From NCBI RefSeq assembly GCF_019704555.1, contig NZ_AP024745.1, positions 8,564,501 to 8,628,500 of the forward strand: a DNA stretch of 64,000 nucleotides, written 5' to 3'. The stretch comes from Actinoplanes sp. L3-i22. GTDB lineage: Bacteria > Actinomycetota > Actinomycetes > Mycobacteriales > Micromonosporaceae. This document shows, piece by piece, positions 53,599-62,430 of the stretch. The notes under the pieces are model-generated. The model was given only the letters and a program-made list of their open reading frames with translations, ran no database searches and had not been told where the DNA came from. The position numbers and the translations under genes were made by a program. Position 1 is the first letter of the stretch. Each line of letters begins with the position of its first letter.

Positions 53599-54219
53599 AT
53601 GAGCGCCTTCCGGGAGATCCCGCCGACCACGCTGGCCGACGTCCTCGGCCGTGACCAGGTGATGGACATCGGGATCCGGCCGCTCTGGACCCCGGTCCCG
53701 CGGGTCGCCGGCCCGGCGTTCACGGTCCGCTGCGAGCCCGGCGACAACCTGATGCTGCACGCCGCGATCTACCGGGCCGCCCCCGGCTCGGTGATCGTCG
53801 TCGAGTCCGGCGACCTGGACTACGCGCTGGCCGGCGGCAACGTCTGCGCGGTCGCGCACCGGCGCGGCGTCGCGGCGTTCGTGCTGGACGGCCTGATCCG
53901 CGACCTGGGCGAGGTCCGCGACCTGGGCTTCCCGGTCTTCGCCCGGGGCGTCATCCCGATCCCGGGCACGAAGTCGAAGCTGGGCACGCACGGCGAGCCG
54001 GTCCGCTGCGGCGGCATCACGGTGCACCCGTCCGACGTGATCGTCGCCGACGAGGAGGGCATCGTCGTCGTCCCGGCCGGCCGGCACGACGAGGTCCTGG
54101 CGGCAGCTCAGGCGAAGCTGGCGAAGGAGGAGGCCGAGTCGCTGGACGACTGGGCGTCCGCCCACCGCGCCCGCATCGAGAAGACCCTCACCGAGCAGGG
54201 CTTCACCAGCGGTTCTTAG
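53599..54219 (+). CDS. RraA-family protein (HMG/CHA aldolase-like)
   Basis: A 206-residue protein of the RraA/4-hydroxy-4-methyl-2-oxoglutarate aldolase family. PPTTLADVLGRDQVMDIGIR, GPAFTVRCEPGDNLMLHAAI, SVIVVESGDLDYALAGGNVC (family GG loop), GVAAFVLDGLIRDLGEVRDL (the R-D-xx metal/pyruvate site) and HPSDVIVADEEGIVVVP are typical. Enzymatic members cleave oxaloacetate-like acids with a divalent metal; others bind RNase E. TAGGAT lies eight bases before ATG. The 3' end overlaps the convergent DUF2804 gene by 17 bp. Confidence 0.88.
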   Translation: MSAFREIPPTTLADVLGRDQVMDIGIRPLWTPVPRVAGPAFTVRCEPGDNLMLHAAIYRAAPGSVIVVESGDLDYALAGGNVCAVAHRRGVAAFVLDGLIRDLGEVRDLGFPVFARGVIPIPGTKSKLGTHGEPVRCGGITVHPSDVIVADEEGIVVVPAGRHDEVLAAAQAKLAKEEAESLDDWASAHRARIEKTLTEQGFTSGS

Positions 54220-55183
54220 CCTCCTCGGCCCAGCCGGTGAGGCCGTCGAGGTCGACTCGCTGGCCGTCGGCGCCGCGGGCCCAGCCGGAGAAGCGGCCGA
54301 AGCACTGGTGGGTCTCGCCGGCGACCACGCCCAGGTTGGTCTTCGAGACCCGCTCGTGGAACGGCTCGAACGTGACGTCGACGCCCTGGCCGGTGATCCG
54401 CCACGGCTTCAGCCAGTCGGTGCGGTCGTACTCCCAGCGCAGGTCGGCGCCGATCTTGTAGAGGCGGCCGTCCTCGAAGACCGCGTTCTCGGTGTTGCCG
54501 GTGCCGTCGGTCCACTTGCCGCCGAGCTGGATCGCCCGGGTGGCGTCGGCGCCGGCGGCCCAGTTCCAGGTGGACGCGTACGGCCACCGCCCGCGCCCGT
54601 GGTCCAGGGTGGCGTACGAGCCCTGGGCCGGGACGACGTGCTCGACCCCGCCGACGGTCACGGTCCCGCGGACCGGGCGGCCGACGTCCTTCACCGTGTA
54701 CTGGAACCGGGTGCGGCTCCACGCGACCACCACGCCCAGCGCGTCCCGGCCCTCGACGACCGGCACGGTCAGGTCGAGCGACACGTCACGGGACTGGGCG
54801 CGAATCGCCGTACCGTCGAATCTCTGATCGATCTCGATGGTGAGGCCGCCGCCGGAAGCCTGCACCGTGCCGGTTCCGCAGCGGTCCGGCAGGACCGTGC
54901 CGCGGGCCAGCGGGACCGTCGCGTCGACCGCGATCTCCCGGCCGCTGACCCGGTCCAGCAGGTACAGACTGTGCACGCCGGCGTAGTCCAGGCTGGACAC
55001 GACGACGCCGACGATGTGCGCCGGGGTGACCACACCCCAGTACTCCCAGCGCTTGGTGCGGCCCCATCCGCGCAGGTTGGCGCGGTGCAGCGGCTTTCGG
55101 CTCCAGCCGACCGCCGCCGGGTTCAGACGGCCGTCCGGCAGACACAGGTCGACCGGCTCGGTGATCTGGATCTCGTGGGTCAC
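54203..55183 (-). CDS. DUF2804-family protein
   Basis: A 326-residue protein of beta-rich character. EIQITEPVDLCLPDGRLNPA, GWSRKPLHRANLRGWGRTKR, RWEYWGVVTPAHIVGVVVSS and the later YATLDHGRGRWPYASTWNWA are DUF2804 hallmarks. The fold is thought to be lipocalin/AttH-like; function unknown. ATG at 55183 is followed by MTHEIQ; no strong ribosome site. It converges with the RraA gene. Confidence 0.8.
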   Translation of the reverse strand: MTHEIQITEPVDLCLPDGRLNPAAVGWSRKPLHRANLRGWGRTKRWEYWGVVTPAHIVGVVVSSLDYAGVHSLYLLDRVSGREIAVDATVPLARGTVLPDRCGTGTVQASGGGLTIEIDQRFDGTAIRAQSRDVSLDLTVPVVEGRDALGVVVAWSRTRFQYTVKDVGRPVRGTVTVGGVEHVVPAQGSYATLDHGRGRWPYASTWNWAAGADATRAIQLGGKWTDGTGNTENAVFEDGRLYKIGADLRWEYDRTDWLKPWRITGQGVDVTFEPFHERVSKTNLGVVAGETHQCFGRFSGWARGADGQRVDLDGLTGWAEEAKNRW

Positions 55184-56333
55184 GGGCGCAGGCTACCTCT
55201 GTGTGATCACCGGGGCTCGCCCAGGGATAGTCAGATATCTACCGGAACGGAGTATCGGCGCTGAGAGGGTGGTTTCGGGCTCGTTACCATCCGTTCAGAA
55301 ACCTTGCCATCCATGCACACTCATCAATAATGAGCGCCATGAGAGGAGCCGAGAGCGGCGCCCGCGCCACGGATTTCCATCCCGCGGCCCAGCCCCGCCC
55401 ACCCGACGACACCTGTCCACCGGCCCCGGCCCGGCGGGTGATGCCATGAGCCCGGTGGCCGACCCAGCAGCCAGACCAGGACCCACCCGCGACCGCCGGC
55501 GTCCCCGGACCGGCCCCCTGACCCGCAACGATCGAACCCGGCCGCCCGGCCGGAGCACCTCGCGCCGCCCCGGCATCACGCGCCCGGCCCCCCGCCCCGC
55601 GCGCGCCGAAGACCACCCGGCCCGCCCGGCGACATCCGCCCCGCCCCGGGAACACCCCCGTCCGGCCCGCGCCCGGGTGACCCCCGCTGCCGCGCCGCCC
55701 GGATCGACGAACTCCACGGACGGGCCCGGCCACGGCCGTACCGCCGAAATCGACGCATGTGCCGCAAGCGGCGGCAGCCACCGCGCCCCCCGCAACGCCC
55801 GCCGCACCGGCCGCGACCCGCATGCCGCGCCGCCTCCCGTCAGCACGGCGGACACCGCGGCCCGCCCACCACCGCGGCGCCCCGAATTCCCACGGTGAGC
55901 AGGACAGGCCCGGGTTGGCCCGGCGGCCCGCCGGCGACCGGGTAGGCGCGATCGACGCGCCGCGGAGCGCCAGCCACATCACGATTTAATTCATCAAAAC
56001 CCGCGATTTGGTACGGACGGAGCCCCGCGCCCGTGGATTCCCCGCGGCGCGGGCCCCCGCCCGGCTCACCACGGCCCCGGCCCGCGCCTGACCGGTGCGT
56101 TTCGCCACATCGCCGAGGAACGGGCGGGCCGCTGCCGATAGTGGGGGCCGGCACCGTGGCGTCCCCGCCCCGGGCCGATCAGCTCGCGGAACCCGCGCAG
56201 CGCGGTGGCCGGGCCCGCCACCGGCAGCGATTGTCCTGTCACGGACCGCAAGCCGGCTCACAGGCCGTCCTCAGCAAGCTCACAACCGGGCGCGTCACAG
56301 TAGGCACACATCCCCCGCTACCTGGAGGTAATC
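55184..56333. other. Gene-free GC-rich region with an apparent TetR remnant
   Basis: 1150 bp without a supported gene. From about 55380 to 55900 every frame is Arg/Pro/Ala-rich. A 5-bp stem CTCAT/ATGAG flanks CAATA near 55319-55333. Around 55995-56036 there is a segment similar to the 3' part of the tetR gene at 9.75 kb. The last 60 bp lead into the YggT gene with GGAGG. Confidence 0.6.
55994..56036 (+). pseudogene. Degraded fragment of a TetR-type 3' coding end
   Basis: GATTTGGTACGGACGGA (56005-56021) is identical to 9753-9769 inside the TetR gene, and flanking bases are also similar (CAAAACCCGC before, CCGCGCCC after). Translated it reads KTRDLVRTEPRARG against KNPDLVRTEVRALA. No longer homologous frame is seen. 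Confidence 0.4.
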
Positions 56334-56606
56334 ATGGGTCTTCTCGGCATCATCAGCCTGGCCCTGTTGCTCTTGCAGTTCCTGCTGATCGCCCGGGCGG
56401 TGCTGGACTGGAGCGTGGTGCTGGCCGGTCCGGCGATGCCCGGATCGTTCCGCTCGCGGGTGGCCGGCGGTGTGTTCGCGGTGACCGAGCCGATCCTGGC
56501 CCCGGTCCGGCGGCTGATCCCGCCGCTGCGTGCGGGCGGGATGTCCATCGACCTGTCGTTCATGCTGGTGTTCTTCGCGATCGTGATCCTGCGCGAGTTC
56601 ATCTGA
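56334..56606 (+). CDS. YggT-family membrane protein
   Basis: A 90-residue protein with two membrane helices (about 5-30 and 70-88). The family pattern is clear: LLLLQFLLIARAVLDWSVVL, then FAVTEPILAPVRRLIPPLRA and GGMSIDLSFMLVFFAIVILR. YggT proteins commonly neighbour sepF and divIVA in actinobacteria, but here the gene stands alone. GGAGG five bases before ATG. A strong hairpin follows. Confidence 0.92.
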   Translation: MGLLGIISLALLLLQFLLIARAVLDWSVVLAGPAMPGSFRSRVAGGVFAVTEPILAPVRRLIPPLRAGGMSIDLSFMLVFFAIVILREFI

Positions 56607-56618
56607 CCGACTCACGAC

Positions 56619-56652
56619 AACGGGCCGCGCACCCCAGGGTGCGCGGCCCGTT
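56619..56652 (+). terminator. Strong terminator hairpin after the YggT gene
   Basis: AACGGGCCGCGCACC (56619-56633) and GGTGCGCGGCCCGTT (56638-56652) form a perfect 15-bp stem with a CCAG loop, 12 bp past the stop. It ends just before the promoter of the next gene. Confidence 0.85.
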
Positions 56653-56671
56653 CGTGCATAGAGTCGAAGGT

Positions 56672-57034
56672 GTGACCGATGCGCACGCCCAGATCTTTCA
56701 GCGGTACATCTATGCCGGTGCGATCAGCCGGGACCCGGACGCGGTCGCCGAGCTGTTCACCGAGGACGGGGTCTACGAGGCGCCGCTGGCCGCCACCCGG
56801 CTGGCCGGGCGGGACGCGATCCGGGCCGGGATCGGGGCCTTCCAGCAGGACGATCCCGGCGAGACGGATCTGGCCCGCACCGGATACGTGTTGCACGAGA
56901 CCGCCGACCCGGACGTCTTCATCACCGAGATCGACTCGGTGGTCGGCGGCGAGCCGTACGCGCTGGTCCAGATCTTCCGGGTCCGCGAGGGCCGGATCGC
57001 CAGCCTGCGCGACTACTTCAGAGCAGGGACGTGA
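56672..57034 (+). CDS. SnoaL/NTF2-fold small protein
   Basis: A 120-residue single-domain protein. IFQRYIYAGAISRDPDAVAE, LFTEDGVYEAPLAATRLAGR and ALVQIFRVREGRIASLRDYF are the SnoaL-like_2 signature (W/F-x-D-D-x-V-Y, R-DY). Members include cyclases, isomerases and detoxifying proteins; the substrate is unknown. GTG start with TAGAGT seven bases upstream (leaderless). The 3' end overlaps the convergent lipoprotein gene by 17 bp. Confidence 0.85.
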   Translation: MTDAHAQIFQRYIYAGAISRDPDAVAELFTEDGVYEAPLAATRLAGRDAIRAGIGAFQQDDPGETDLARTGYVLHETADPDVFITEIDSVVGGEPYALVQIFRVREGRIASLRDYFRAGT

Positions 57035-57677
57035 CCGAGTCGGCCAGGGCGGTGTCCTGGGGCGTCGTGACCTCGCAGAGGCGCCACTTCTTGTCCGTGC
57101 CGCGGAACAGCGCGATCTGCACCGTGGTGGCCCGGAGCTCGGGCAGGTAGGAGAGGACCTGCGTGCCCTTGCCGGTGGTGCGCATGGTCAGCGCCTCGGC
57201 CGGCCGGCTCACCTGGATGGTCACCGTGGCCTGGTCGCCGAGCGCCGCCGCGGTGGTCGACGGGGCCGGGGACGGCCACCGCACGCCGGTCACCACCGGG
57301 GTGGCCGTCGTGACGTAGGCGCCCTGGTCGACCAGGGAGCGGGTCTGCCGGAGCAGGTCGTTGCTGGCCGCGCAGCCGGGTGCGGCCACGTTGCCGACCT
57401 GGTCCGGGTCCGGGTTCCCGATCAGCCACTGTCCGTACTTGATCAGTGAGGCGACCACCGTCGGCAGGTTCGCGCCGGTGTTCGACAGGCCCGGGGCGGA
57501 GGTGTTCGGCGGCGGCGCGGTCTGCACGAACGTGCTCGTCGGGCCGGGCGTGGCCGAGGTCGCGGGCGCCGGCGCGGGGCTGGTGGCCGAGCCGCCGAAC
57601 GCCGCGCACCCGGTCAGCGCGCAGGCCGAGGCGAGGACGGCGGTGAGCCGCAGGGCACGACGGGGGGTCGGCTGCAT
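57018..57677 (-). CDS. Putative lipoprotein
   Basis: A 219-residue exported protein. The signal ends in the lipobox ALTGC (Cys about 22). A Pro/Ala/Thr/Ser linker (about 30-65) precedes a folded domain: LIKYGQWLIGNPDPDQVGNV, NDLLRQTRSLVDQGAYVTT, ATVTIQVSRPAEALTMR and KKWRLCEVTTPQD. The pattern, with one Cys pair (Cys in APGCAAS and RLCEV), suggests an NTF2-like secreted domain, but I do not recognise the family. Start 57677 has GGAGG seven bases upstream. Confidence 0.75.
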   Translation of the reverse strand: MQPTPRRALRLTAVLASACALTGCAAFGGSATSPAPAPATSATPGPTSTFVQTAPPPNTSAPGLSNTGANLPTVVASLIKYGQWLIGNPDPDQVGNVAAPGCAASNDLLRQTRSLVDQGAYVTTATPVVTGVRWPSPAPSTTAAALGDQATVTIQVSRPAEALTMRTTGKGTQVLSYLPELRATTVQIALFRGTDKKWRLCEVTTPQDTALADSVTSLL

Positions 57678-57782
57678 GGGGGGTTCCTCCGGGACGGCGG
57701 TTCGCGTGGAGCACGTCGGGTTCGCGAAGAGTCCGTCGGTTCCGGAGGCCGCCGGTTGAGGAATCAACCGGCGGCGACCGGG

Positions 57783-58757
57783 TCACAGGCCGCGGGCGGC
57801 GGCGAACTCCAGGGCCTTGACGTCGAAGAACGTGCGACCGCCGTCGTGGCCGTCCCACTCGTAGACCTCGATCTCCTTCGGCCCGGTGAGCTCGTTGAAC
57901 GCGGCGAACACCCCGGACGGCGGGCAGACGTCGTCCATCAGCGCGGTGGAGAACAGGGCCGGCGCGGTGATCCGCCGGGCCAGGTGCACCACGTCGAAGT
58001 GGTCCAGCGTGGCGAAGGTCTGCGCCGCCCGCTCCGGGTTGGCCCGCAGGAACCGGACGATCTCCTGGAACGGGAAGCTGTCCGAGATGGTGACCGCGCG
58101 CCGGATGTCACAGAGGAACGGCACCCCGGCGACGACCGCGGCGACCCGGTCCGGGACCAGGCCGGCAGCCGCGATCGACAGCGCGCCACCCTGGCTCTTG
58201 CCGGTGGTGACCAGCCGGGACGCGTCGACGCCGGGCAGCTCGGCGGCGGTCTCCACGGCCCGGGCCGCGTCGGTGAACAGGCGGCGGTAGTAGTGCGTCT
58301 CCGGGGAGCGCACGCCGCGGGTCATCTGGCCCGGGGTGGACGGGCCGGCGCCGTCCACGTCCTGGTCCGGGGTGTCCCCGCCGCGCCAGCCGCCGCCCTG
58401 GCCGCGGGTGTCCATCACCAGGTGCGCGTAGCCGGCCGCGCTCCAGATCAGCCAGTCGATCGGCAGGCCGCGGCCACCGCCGTACCCGATGAACTCGACC
58501 GCGACCGGCAGCGGGCCGGAAGCGCCGGCCGGGACGTTGAGCCACGCCTTGACCGGCTGGCCGGCGAAGCCGGTGAAGGTCACGTCGTAGGTGGTGACGC
58601 CGCGCAACGGGGTGGCGACCTCGGTCAGCTCGACGGGCTTCGCGGCGGCCCGCGCCTCGTCGAGCGTGCGCGTCCAGAAGTCGCCGAAGCCGGCCGGTTC
58701 GCCGGTGGCGGATCGGTACGTGCGCAGCTCGGGGAGAGGGAGATCAAAAAGCGCCAT
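57783..58757 (-). CDS. CE7-family acetyl esterase (acetylxylan esterase / cephalosporin C deacetylase type)
   Basis: A 324-residue cytoplasmic alpha/beta hydrolase. CE7 landmarks: VTFTGFAGQPVKAWLNVPAG, VAVEFIGYGGGRGLP, HLVMDTRGQGGGW (the RGQ motif), nucleophile Ser188 in TTGKSQGGALS, acid near 275 in TALMDDVCPPSG and His near 305 in YEWDGHDGG. Such enzymes remove acetyl groups from xylo-oligosaccharides and cephalosporins inside the cell. Start 58757 is chosen because TACCGT lies seven bases upstream and MALFDLPLPEL is the family start. Divergent from recD2. Confidence 0.9.
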   Translation of the reverse strand: MALFDLPLPELRTYRSATGEPAGFGDFWTRTLDEARAAAKPVELTEVATPLRGVTTYDVTFTGFAGQPVKAWLNVPAGASGPLPVAVEFIGYGGGRGLPIDWLIWSAAGYAHLVMDTRGQGGGWRGGDTPDQDVDGAGPSTPGQMTRGVRSPETHYYRRLFTDAARAVETAAELPGVDASRLVTTGKSQGGALSIAAAGLVPDRVAAVVAGVPFLCDIRRAVTISDSFPFQEIVRFLRANPERAAQTFATLDHFDVVHLARRITAPALFSTALMDDVCPPSGVFAAFNELTGPKEIEVYEWDGHDGGRTFFDVKALEFAAARGL

Positions 58758-58807
58758 ACCCGACACGGTAGGGGCTCGTCTTTGCGGAAACCACAACGGC
58801 AGGCACG

Positions 58808-61006
58808 ATGGTCGCCATGCCCGGCGTGCCCCCGACCTCCCGCCCGGCGCCGCACGTCCTGGAAGCGGTGCTCGAGCGGCTGACCTATGTGAACGAGGAC
58901 ACCGGCTACACGGTCGCCCGGGTGGCCACCTCGCGGAGCGGCGACGACCTGCTCACCGTGGTCGGCGCGCTGCTCGGGGCGCAGCCCGGGGAGAGTCTGC
59001 GGCTGTCCGGCTGGTGGTCCTCGCATCCGCAGTACGGGCGCCAGTTCGAGGTCGTCTCGTACACCACGGTGCTGCCGGCGACCGTCCAGGGGATCCGCCG
59101 CTACCTGGGATCCGGCCTGGTCAAGGGGATCGGCCCGGTGTTCGCGGAACGGATCGTGGAGCACTTCGGGCTGGACACCCTGGAGATCATCGAGGGGTCG
59201 CCGGCCCGGCTGATCGAGGTCACCGGCCTCGGCCCGAAACGCACCGCGAAGATCACCGCGGCGTGGGCCGAGCAGAAGGCGATCAAGGAGGTGATGCTGT
59301 TCCTGCAGGGGGTCGGCGTCTCCACGTCGATCGCGGTGCGGATCTACAAGAAGTACGGGGACGCGTCCATCTCGGTGGTCAAGAACAGTCCGTACAAGCT
59401 GGCGTCAGATGTGTGGGGCATCGGGTTCAAGACCGCGGACACGATCGCGCAGGCGGTCGGGATCCCGCATGACAGTCCCGAGCGGGTGAAGGCGGGGCTG
59501 CAGTACACGCTGTCCCAGGCGACCGATAACGGTCACTGCTTCCTGCCGGTTGACGATCTCTCGGCCGAGGCCGCCAAGATCCTCGAGGTCCCCGCCGGAC
59601 TTGTCCCGACATGTCTGGCGGAGCTGGTCGAGGAGGAAGGGGTGGTCCGCGAAGGGGACCACGTCTACCTGGTGCCGTTCCACCGCGCGGAAATGTCGCT
59701 CGCCTCGACGCTTGTCAGTCTGTTGCGCGACAAGTCGGACCGGATGCCGGCCTTCCACGGCGTGGACTGGCCGAAGGCGCTCGCCTGGCTGCACCGGCGC
59801 ACCGGCTCCACCCTCGCTCCCGAGCAGGAGGCCGCGGTCAAGCTGGCCCTGACCGAGAAGGTCGCGGTGCTGACCGGCGGCCCGGGCTGCGGCAAGAGCT
59901 TCACCGTCCGCTCGATCGTCGAGCTGGCCGCGGCCAAGAAGGCCAGGATCCAGCTGGTCGCGCCCACCGGCCGCGCCGCGAAACGCCTCGCCGAGCTCAC
60001 CGGCCACCCCGCCGCCACCGTGCACCGGCTGCTCAAGCTGCAGCCCGGCGGCGACGCGACCTACGACCGGGACAACCCGCTCGACGCCGACCTGGTGGTC
60101 GTCGACGAGTCCTCGATGCTCGACCTGATCCTGGCGAACAAGCTGGTCAAGGCGATCCCGTCGGGCGCGCACCTGCTGCTGGTCGGCGACGTCGACCAGC
60201 TGCCCTCGGTCGGCGCCGGCGAGGTGCTGCGCGACCTGCTCGCCGCCGACGTCATCCCACGCGTCCGGCTCACCCAGATCTTCCGCCAGGCCGCGGAGAG
60301 CGGCGTGGTCAGCAACGCGCACCGGATCAACCAGGGCCGCCCGCCGGTGTTCGACGGGATGCGGGACTTCTTCCTGTTCCCGTGCGACGACACCGAGGCG
60401 ACCGCGGGCCTCACCGTGGACGTCGCCTGCCACCGGATCCCGCGCAAGTTCGGCCTCGACGCCCGGCGCGACATCCAGATCCTCACCCCGATGCACCGCG
60501 GCCCGGCCGGCGCCGGCGCGCTCAACACGCTGCTCCAGCAGGAGCTCACCCCCGGCCGGGAGGGGCTGCCGGAGCGCCGGGTCGGCGGGCGGGTGTTCCG
60601 GGTCGGCGACAAGGTCACCCAGATCCGCAACAACTACGACAAGGGCGCGGCCGGGGTCTTCAACGGCACGGTCGGCGTGGTCACCGCGTTGTCGCCGGAA
60701 GAGCAGAGCCTGACGGTACGGACGGACGAGGACGAGCAGATCGACTACGACTTCGACGAGCTGGACGAGCTGGCGCACGCCTACGCGATCACCATCCACC
60801 GGTCGCAGGGCTCGGAGTACCCGGCCGTGGTGATCCCGCTGACCACGAGCGCCTGGATGATGCTCCAGCGGAACCTGCTCTACACCGCGATCACCCGTGC
60901 GAAGAGGCTGGTCGTGCTGGTCGGCTCGCGCAAGGCGCTGGCCGCCGCGGTCCGCACGGTCGGGGCCGGCCGCCGGCACACCGCGCTGACCGAGCGCCTC
61001 AGCTGA
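58808..61006 (+). CDS. recD2: RecD2-type ATP-dependent DNA helicase
   Basis: A 732-residue SF1B 5'-3' helicase without RecBC, involved in repair or replication-fork processing. An N-terminal OB-like part (about 20-95) and helix-hairpin-helix repeats (about 95-200; GSGLVKGIGPVFAERIVEHF, LIEVTGLGPKRTAKI) precede the motor. Walker A LTGGPGCGKSFTVR near 357, Walker B VVVDESSMLDL, motif III LLVGDVDQLPSVGAGEVLRD, motif IV LTQIFRQA, and the C-terminal ITIHRSQGSEYPAVVIPL and YTAITRAKRLVVLVG are intact. ATG 58808 or 58817 may be the start. Overlaps the convergent membrane-protein gene by 8 bp. Confidence 0.94.
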   Translation: MVAMPGVPPTSRPAPHVLEAVLERLTYVNEDTGYTVARVATSRSGDDLLTVVGALLGAQPGESLRLSGWWSSHPQYGRQFEVVSYTTVLPATVQGIRRYLGSGLVKGIGPVFAERIVEHFGLDTLEIIEGSPARLIEVTGLGPKRTAKITAAWAEQKAIKEVMLFLQGVGVSTSIAVRIYKKYGDASISVVKNSPYKLASDVWGIGFKTADTIAQAVGIPHDSPERVKAGLQYTLSQATDNGHCFLPVDDLSAEAAKILEVPAGLVPTCLAELVEEEGVVREGDHVYLVPFHRAEMSLASTLVSLLRDKSDRMPAFHGVDWPKALAWLHRRTGSTLAPEQEAAVKLALTEKVAVLTGGPGCGKSFTVRSIVELAAAKKARIQLVAPTGRAAKRLAELTGHPAATVHRLLKLQPGGDATYDRDNPLDADLVVVDESSMLDLILANKLVKAIPSGAHLLLVGDVDQLPSVGAGEVLRDLLAADVIPRVRLTQIFRQAAESGVVSNAHRINQGRPPVFDGMRDFFLFPCDDTEATAGLTVDVACHRIPRKFGLDARRDIQILTPMHRGPAGAGALNTLLQQELTPGREGLPERRVGGRVFRVGDKVTQIRNNYDKGAAGVFNGTVGVVTALSPEEQSLTVRTDEDEQIDYDFDELDELAHAYAITIHRSQGSEYPAVVIPLTTSAWMMLQRNLLYTAITRAKRLVVLVGSRKALAAAVRTVGAGRRHTALTERLS

Positions 61007-62177
61007 CCGGGCCGGCGCGCTCCGCGACGGTTTCCGGGACCGGGGTCGCGGCCAGGGCCGAGCCGACCACGTACAGCCCGTGCAGCCGGCGCTCCAGCTC
61101 GGCCGCGTTCACCCCGGAGATCTTGGACTTCGGGTCCTCCCAGATCAGCGTGCCGCCGGCCAGGAACTCGTCCGGGTGGCTCAGGTTCACGACCGCGCTC
61201 AGGGACGGCCAGACCGCGCGCCAGCCGGGCGCCGAGCCGGCCCCGACCCGGTCGGTGATCCGGATCTCCTCGACGGCCAGCGGCGGCACCGCGCCGGGCA
61301 GCGCCATCGCCCACGCGTTGTGGCCGGCGTTCTTCCGGTCCCGATAGGAGAAGACGACGAACGGCCGGTCCTGGTACGTGCCGTACACGAGGTACTCGGC
61401 GAACGGCTTCCCGGCCGTGAGCCCCGGCAGGCCCAGCCGGGCCACCAGATCGTGGTCGAACCCGCGGTACACGAAGCCGCGCGCCCGCGCCCAGCGCCTG
61501 CGGCCGACCCGGGTCCGCCACATGTCGACCAGGCTCGCGCCGCCGCCCATCAGGAGCAGGAGCCCCACGATGCCGCCGAGCCAGGACCAGACCGACTCGT
61601 ACTCGATCACGAAGACCATCGCGACGAACGACCCCAGGGCCCCGATGATCACCCAGATGACGGTCGGCGTGACCGGTTCCCGCTTCGGCCGCTTGCCGAC
61701 CGTCTCGCCGAGCGGGGACAGCGCCGGAGCCGGTGGCGCCGGGTGCAGCGGCGGGCCCGGGCGGTACCCCGCCGCGCCCCGCTCGGCGGCGGCGTCCTGG
61801 CGGGCGGTGCGCACCGCGCTGACCGGCACCCAGACGATCAGCAGCAGGCCCAGCCCGGCCACACCCCACGAGACGGTGCGGACGAACGCGTGGTGGCTGC
61901 GGCGGCCCTCGACCGAGTACTTCGCGTCGCGCCGGCTCGCCAGCTCCTCGTACGTGGTGGTGCCGCTCTTCTCGCCGTTGACGTAGCTGACGCACTCGTC
62001 GCCGGGACCCATCTTCAGGCCGTCGCACTCGACGGGGTGCCGGTACCCCTGATCGAGCGAGTCGCGGTCGAGCTCCGCGGCGGTCAGCGTGTGCCGGTCC
62101 ACCGTCCACAGCCCGCCCGCGACGATGCCGAGCCCGATCACCAGCTGGACGATCCACCCGAAGAGTCTTCTGCGCAC
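60999..62177 (-). CDS. Four-helix membrane protein of unknown function
   Basis: A 392-residue protein with helices near 6-24 (GWIVQLVIGLGIVAGGLW), 95-115, 180-200 and 207-227. Between the first two is an extracytoplasmic segment with a Cys pair (HPVECDGLKMGPGDECVSYV) and EKSGTTTYEELASRRDAKYS, a DUF3592-like layout. The C-terminal ~165 residues are cytoplasmic and beta-rich (EYLVYGTYQDRPFVVFSYRD). The GTG at 62177 (VRRRLFGW) is chosen; a longer frame upstream lacks hydrophobic or conserved character. Not recognised beyond this. Confidence 0.7.
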   Translation of the reverse strand: MRRRLFGWIVQLVIGLGIVAGGLWTVDRHTLTAAELDRDSLDQGYRHPVECDGLKMGPGDECVSYVNGEKSGTTTYEELASRRDAKYSVEGRRSHHAFVRTVSWGVAGLGLLLIVWVPVSAVRTARQDAAAERGAAGYRPGPPLHPAPPAPALSPLGETVGKRPKREPVTPTVIWVIIGALGSFVAMVFVIEYESVWSWLGGIVGLLLLMGGGASLVDMWRTRVGRRRWARARGFVYRGFDHDLVARLGLPGLTAGKPFAEYLVYGTYQDRPFVVFSYRDRKNAGHNAWAMALPGAVPPLAVEEIRITDRVGAGSAPGWRAVWPSLSAVVNLSHPDEFLAGGTLIWEDPKSKISGVNAAELERRLHGLYVVGSALAATPVPETVAERAGPVS

Positions 62178-62359
62178 GGCGACCTGTATAGCAGCCCGTC
62201 CGGCCCGTTTTCCGCCCCGTTCCGGCGCCGGCCACCACGAAAGTGGACTAGCAGCAATTCCGGGCGGGCGTCGCGGAAATGCGCGGACACGGGCCGAACA
62301 GCCACTGCCGGAAGACACCCGGACATCCGATTACGGTAAACACGGTGAGGCGAAATCAA

Positions 62360-62387
62360 TTGCTTCGGTACGAATGCGAAATAGTCT
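62360..62387 (+). promoter_or_regulatory. Promoter of the DUF4360 gene
   Basis: TTGCTT (62360-62365), a 16-bp spacer and TAGTCT (62382-62387), about 44 bp before the ATG at 62431. The surrounding segment is less GC-rich than the genes. Confidence 0.5.
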
Positions 62388-62430
62388 TTCCCCGTCCCAG
62401 TCGATCACCGAACCAACGGGGAGTCATCTC

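Noticed and set aside
55446..55898. Open frame starting MSPVADPAARPGP in the 55 kb region
   Set aside because: Pro/Arg/Ala-rich throughout, no ribosome site, and opposite-strand frames look equally open.
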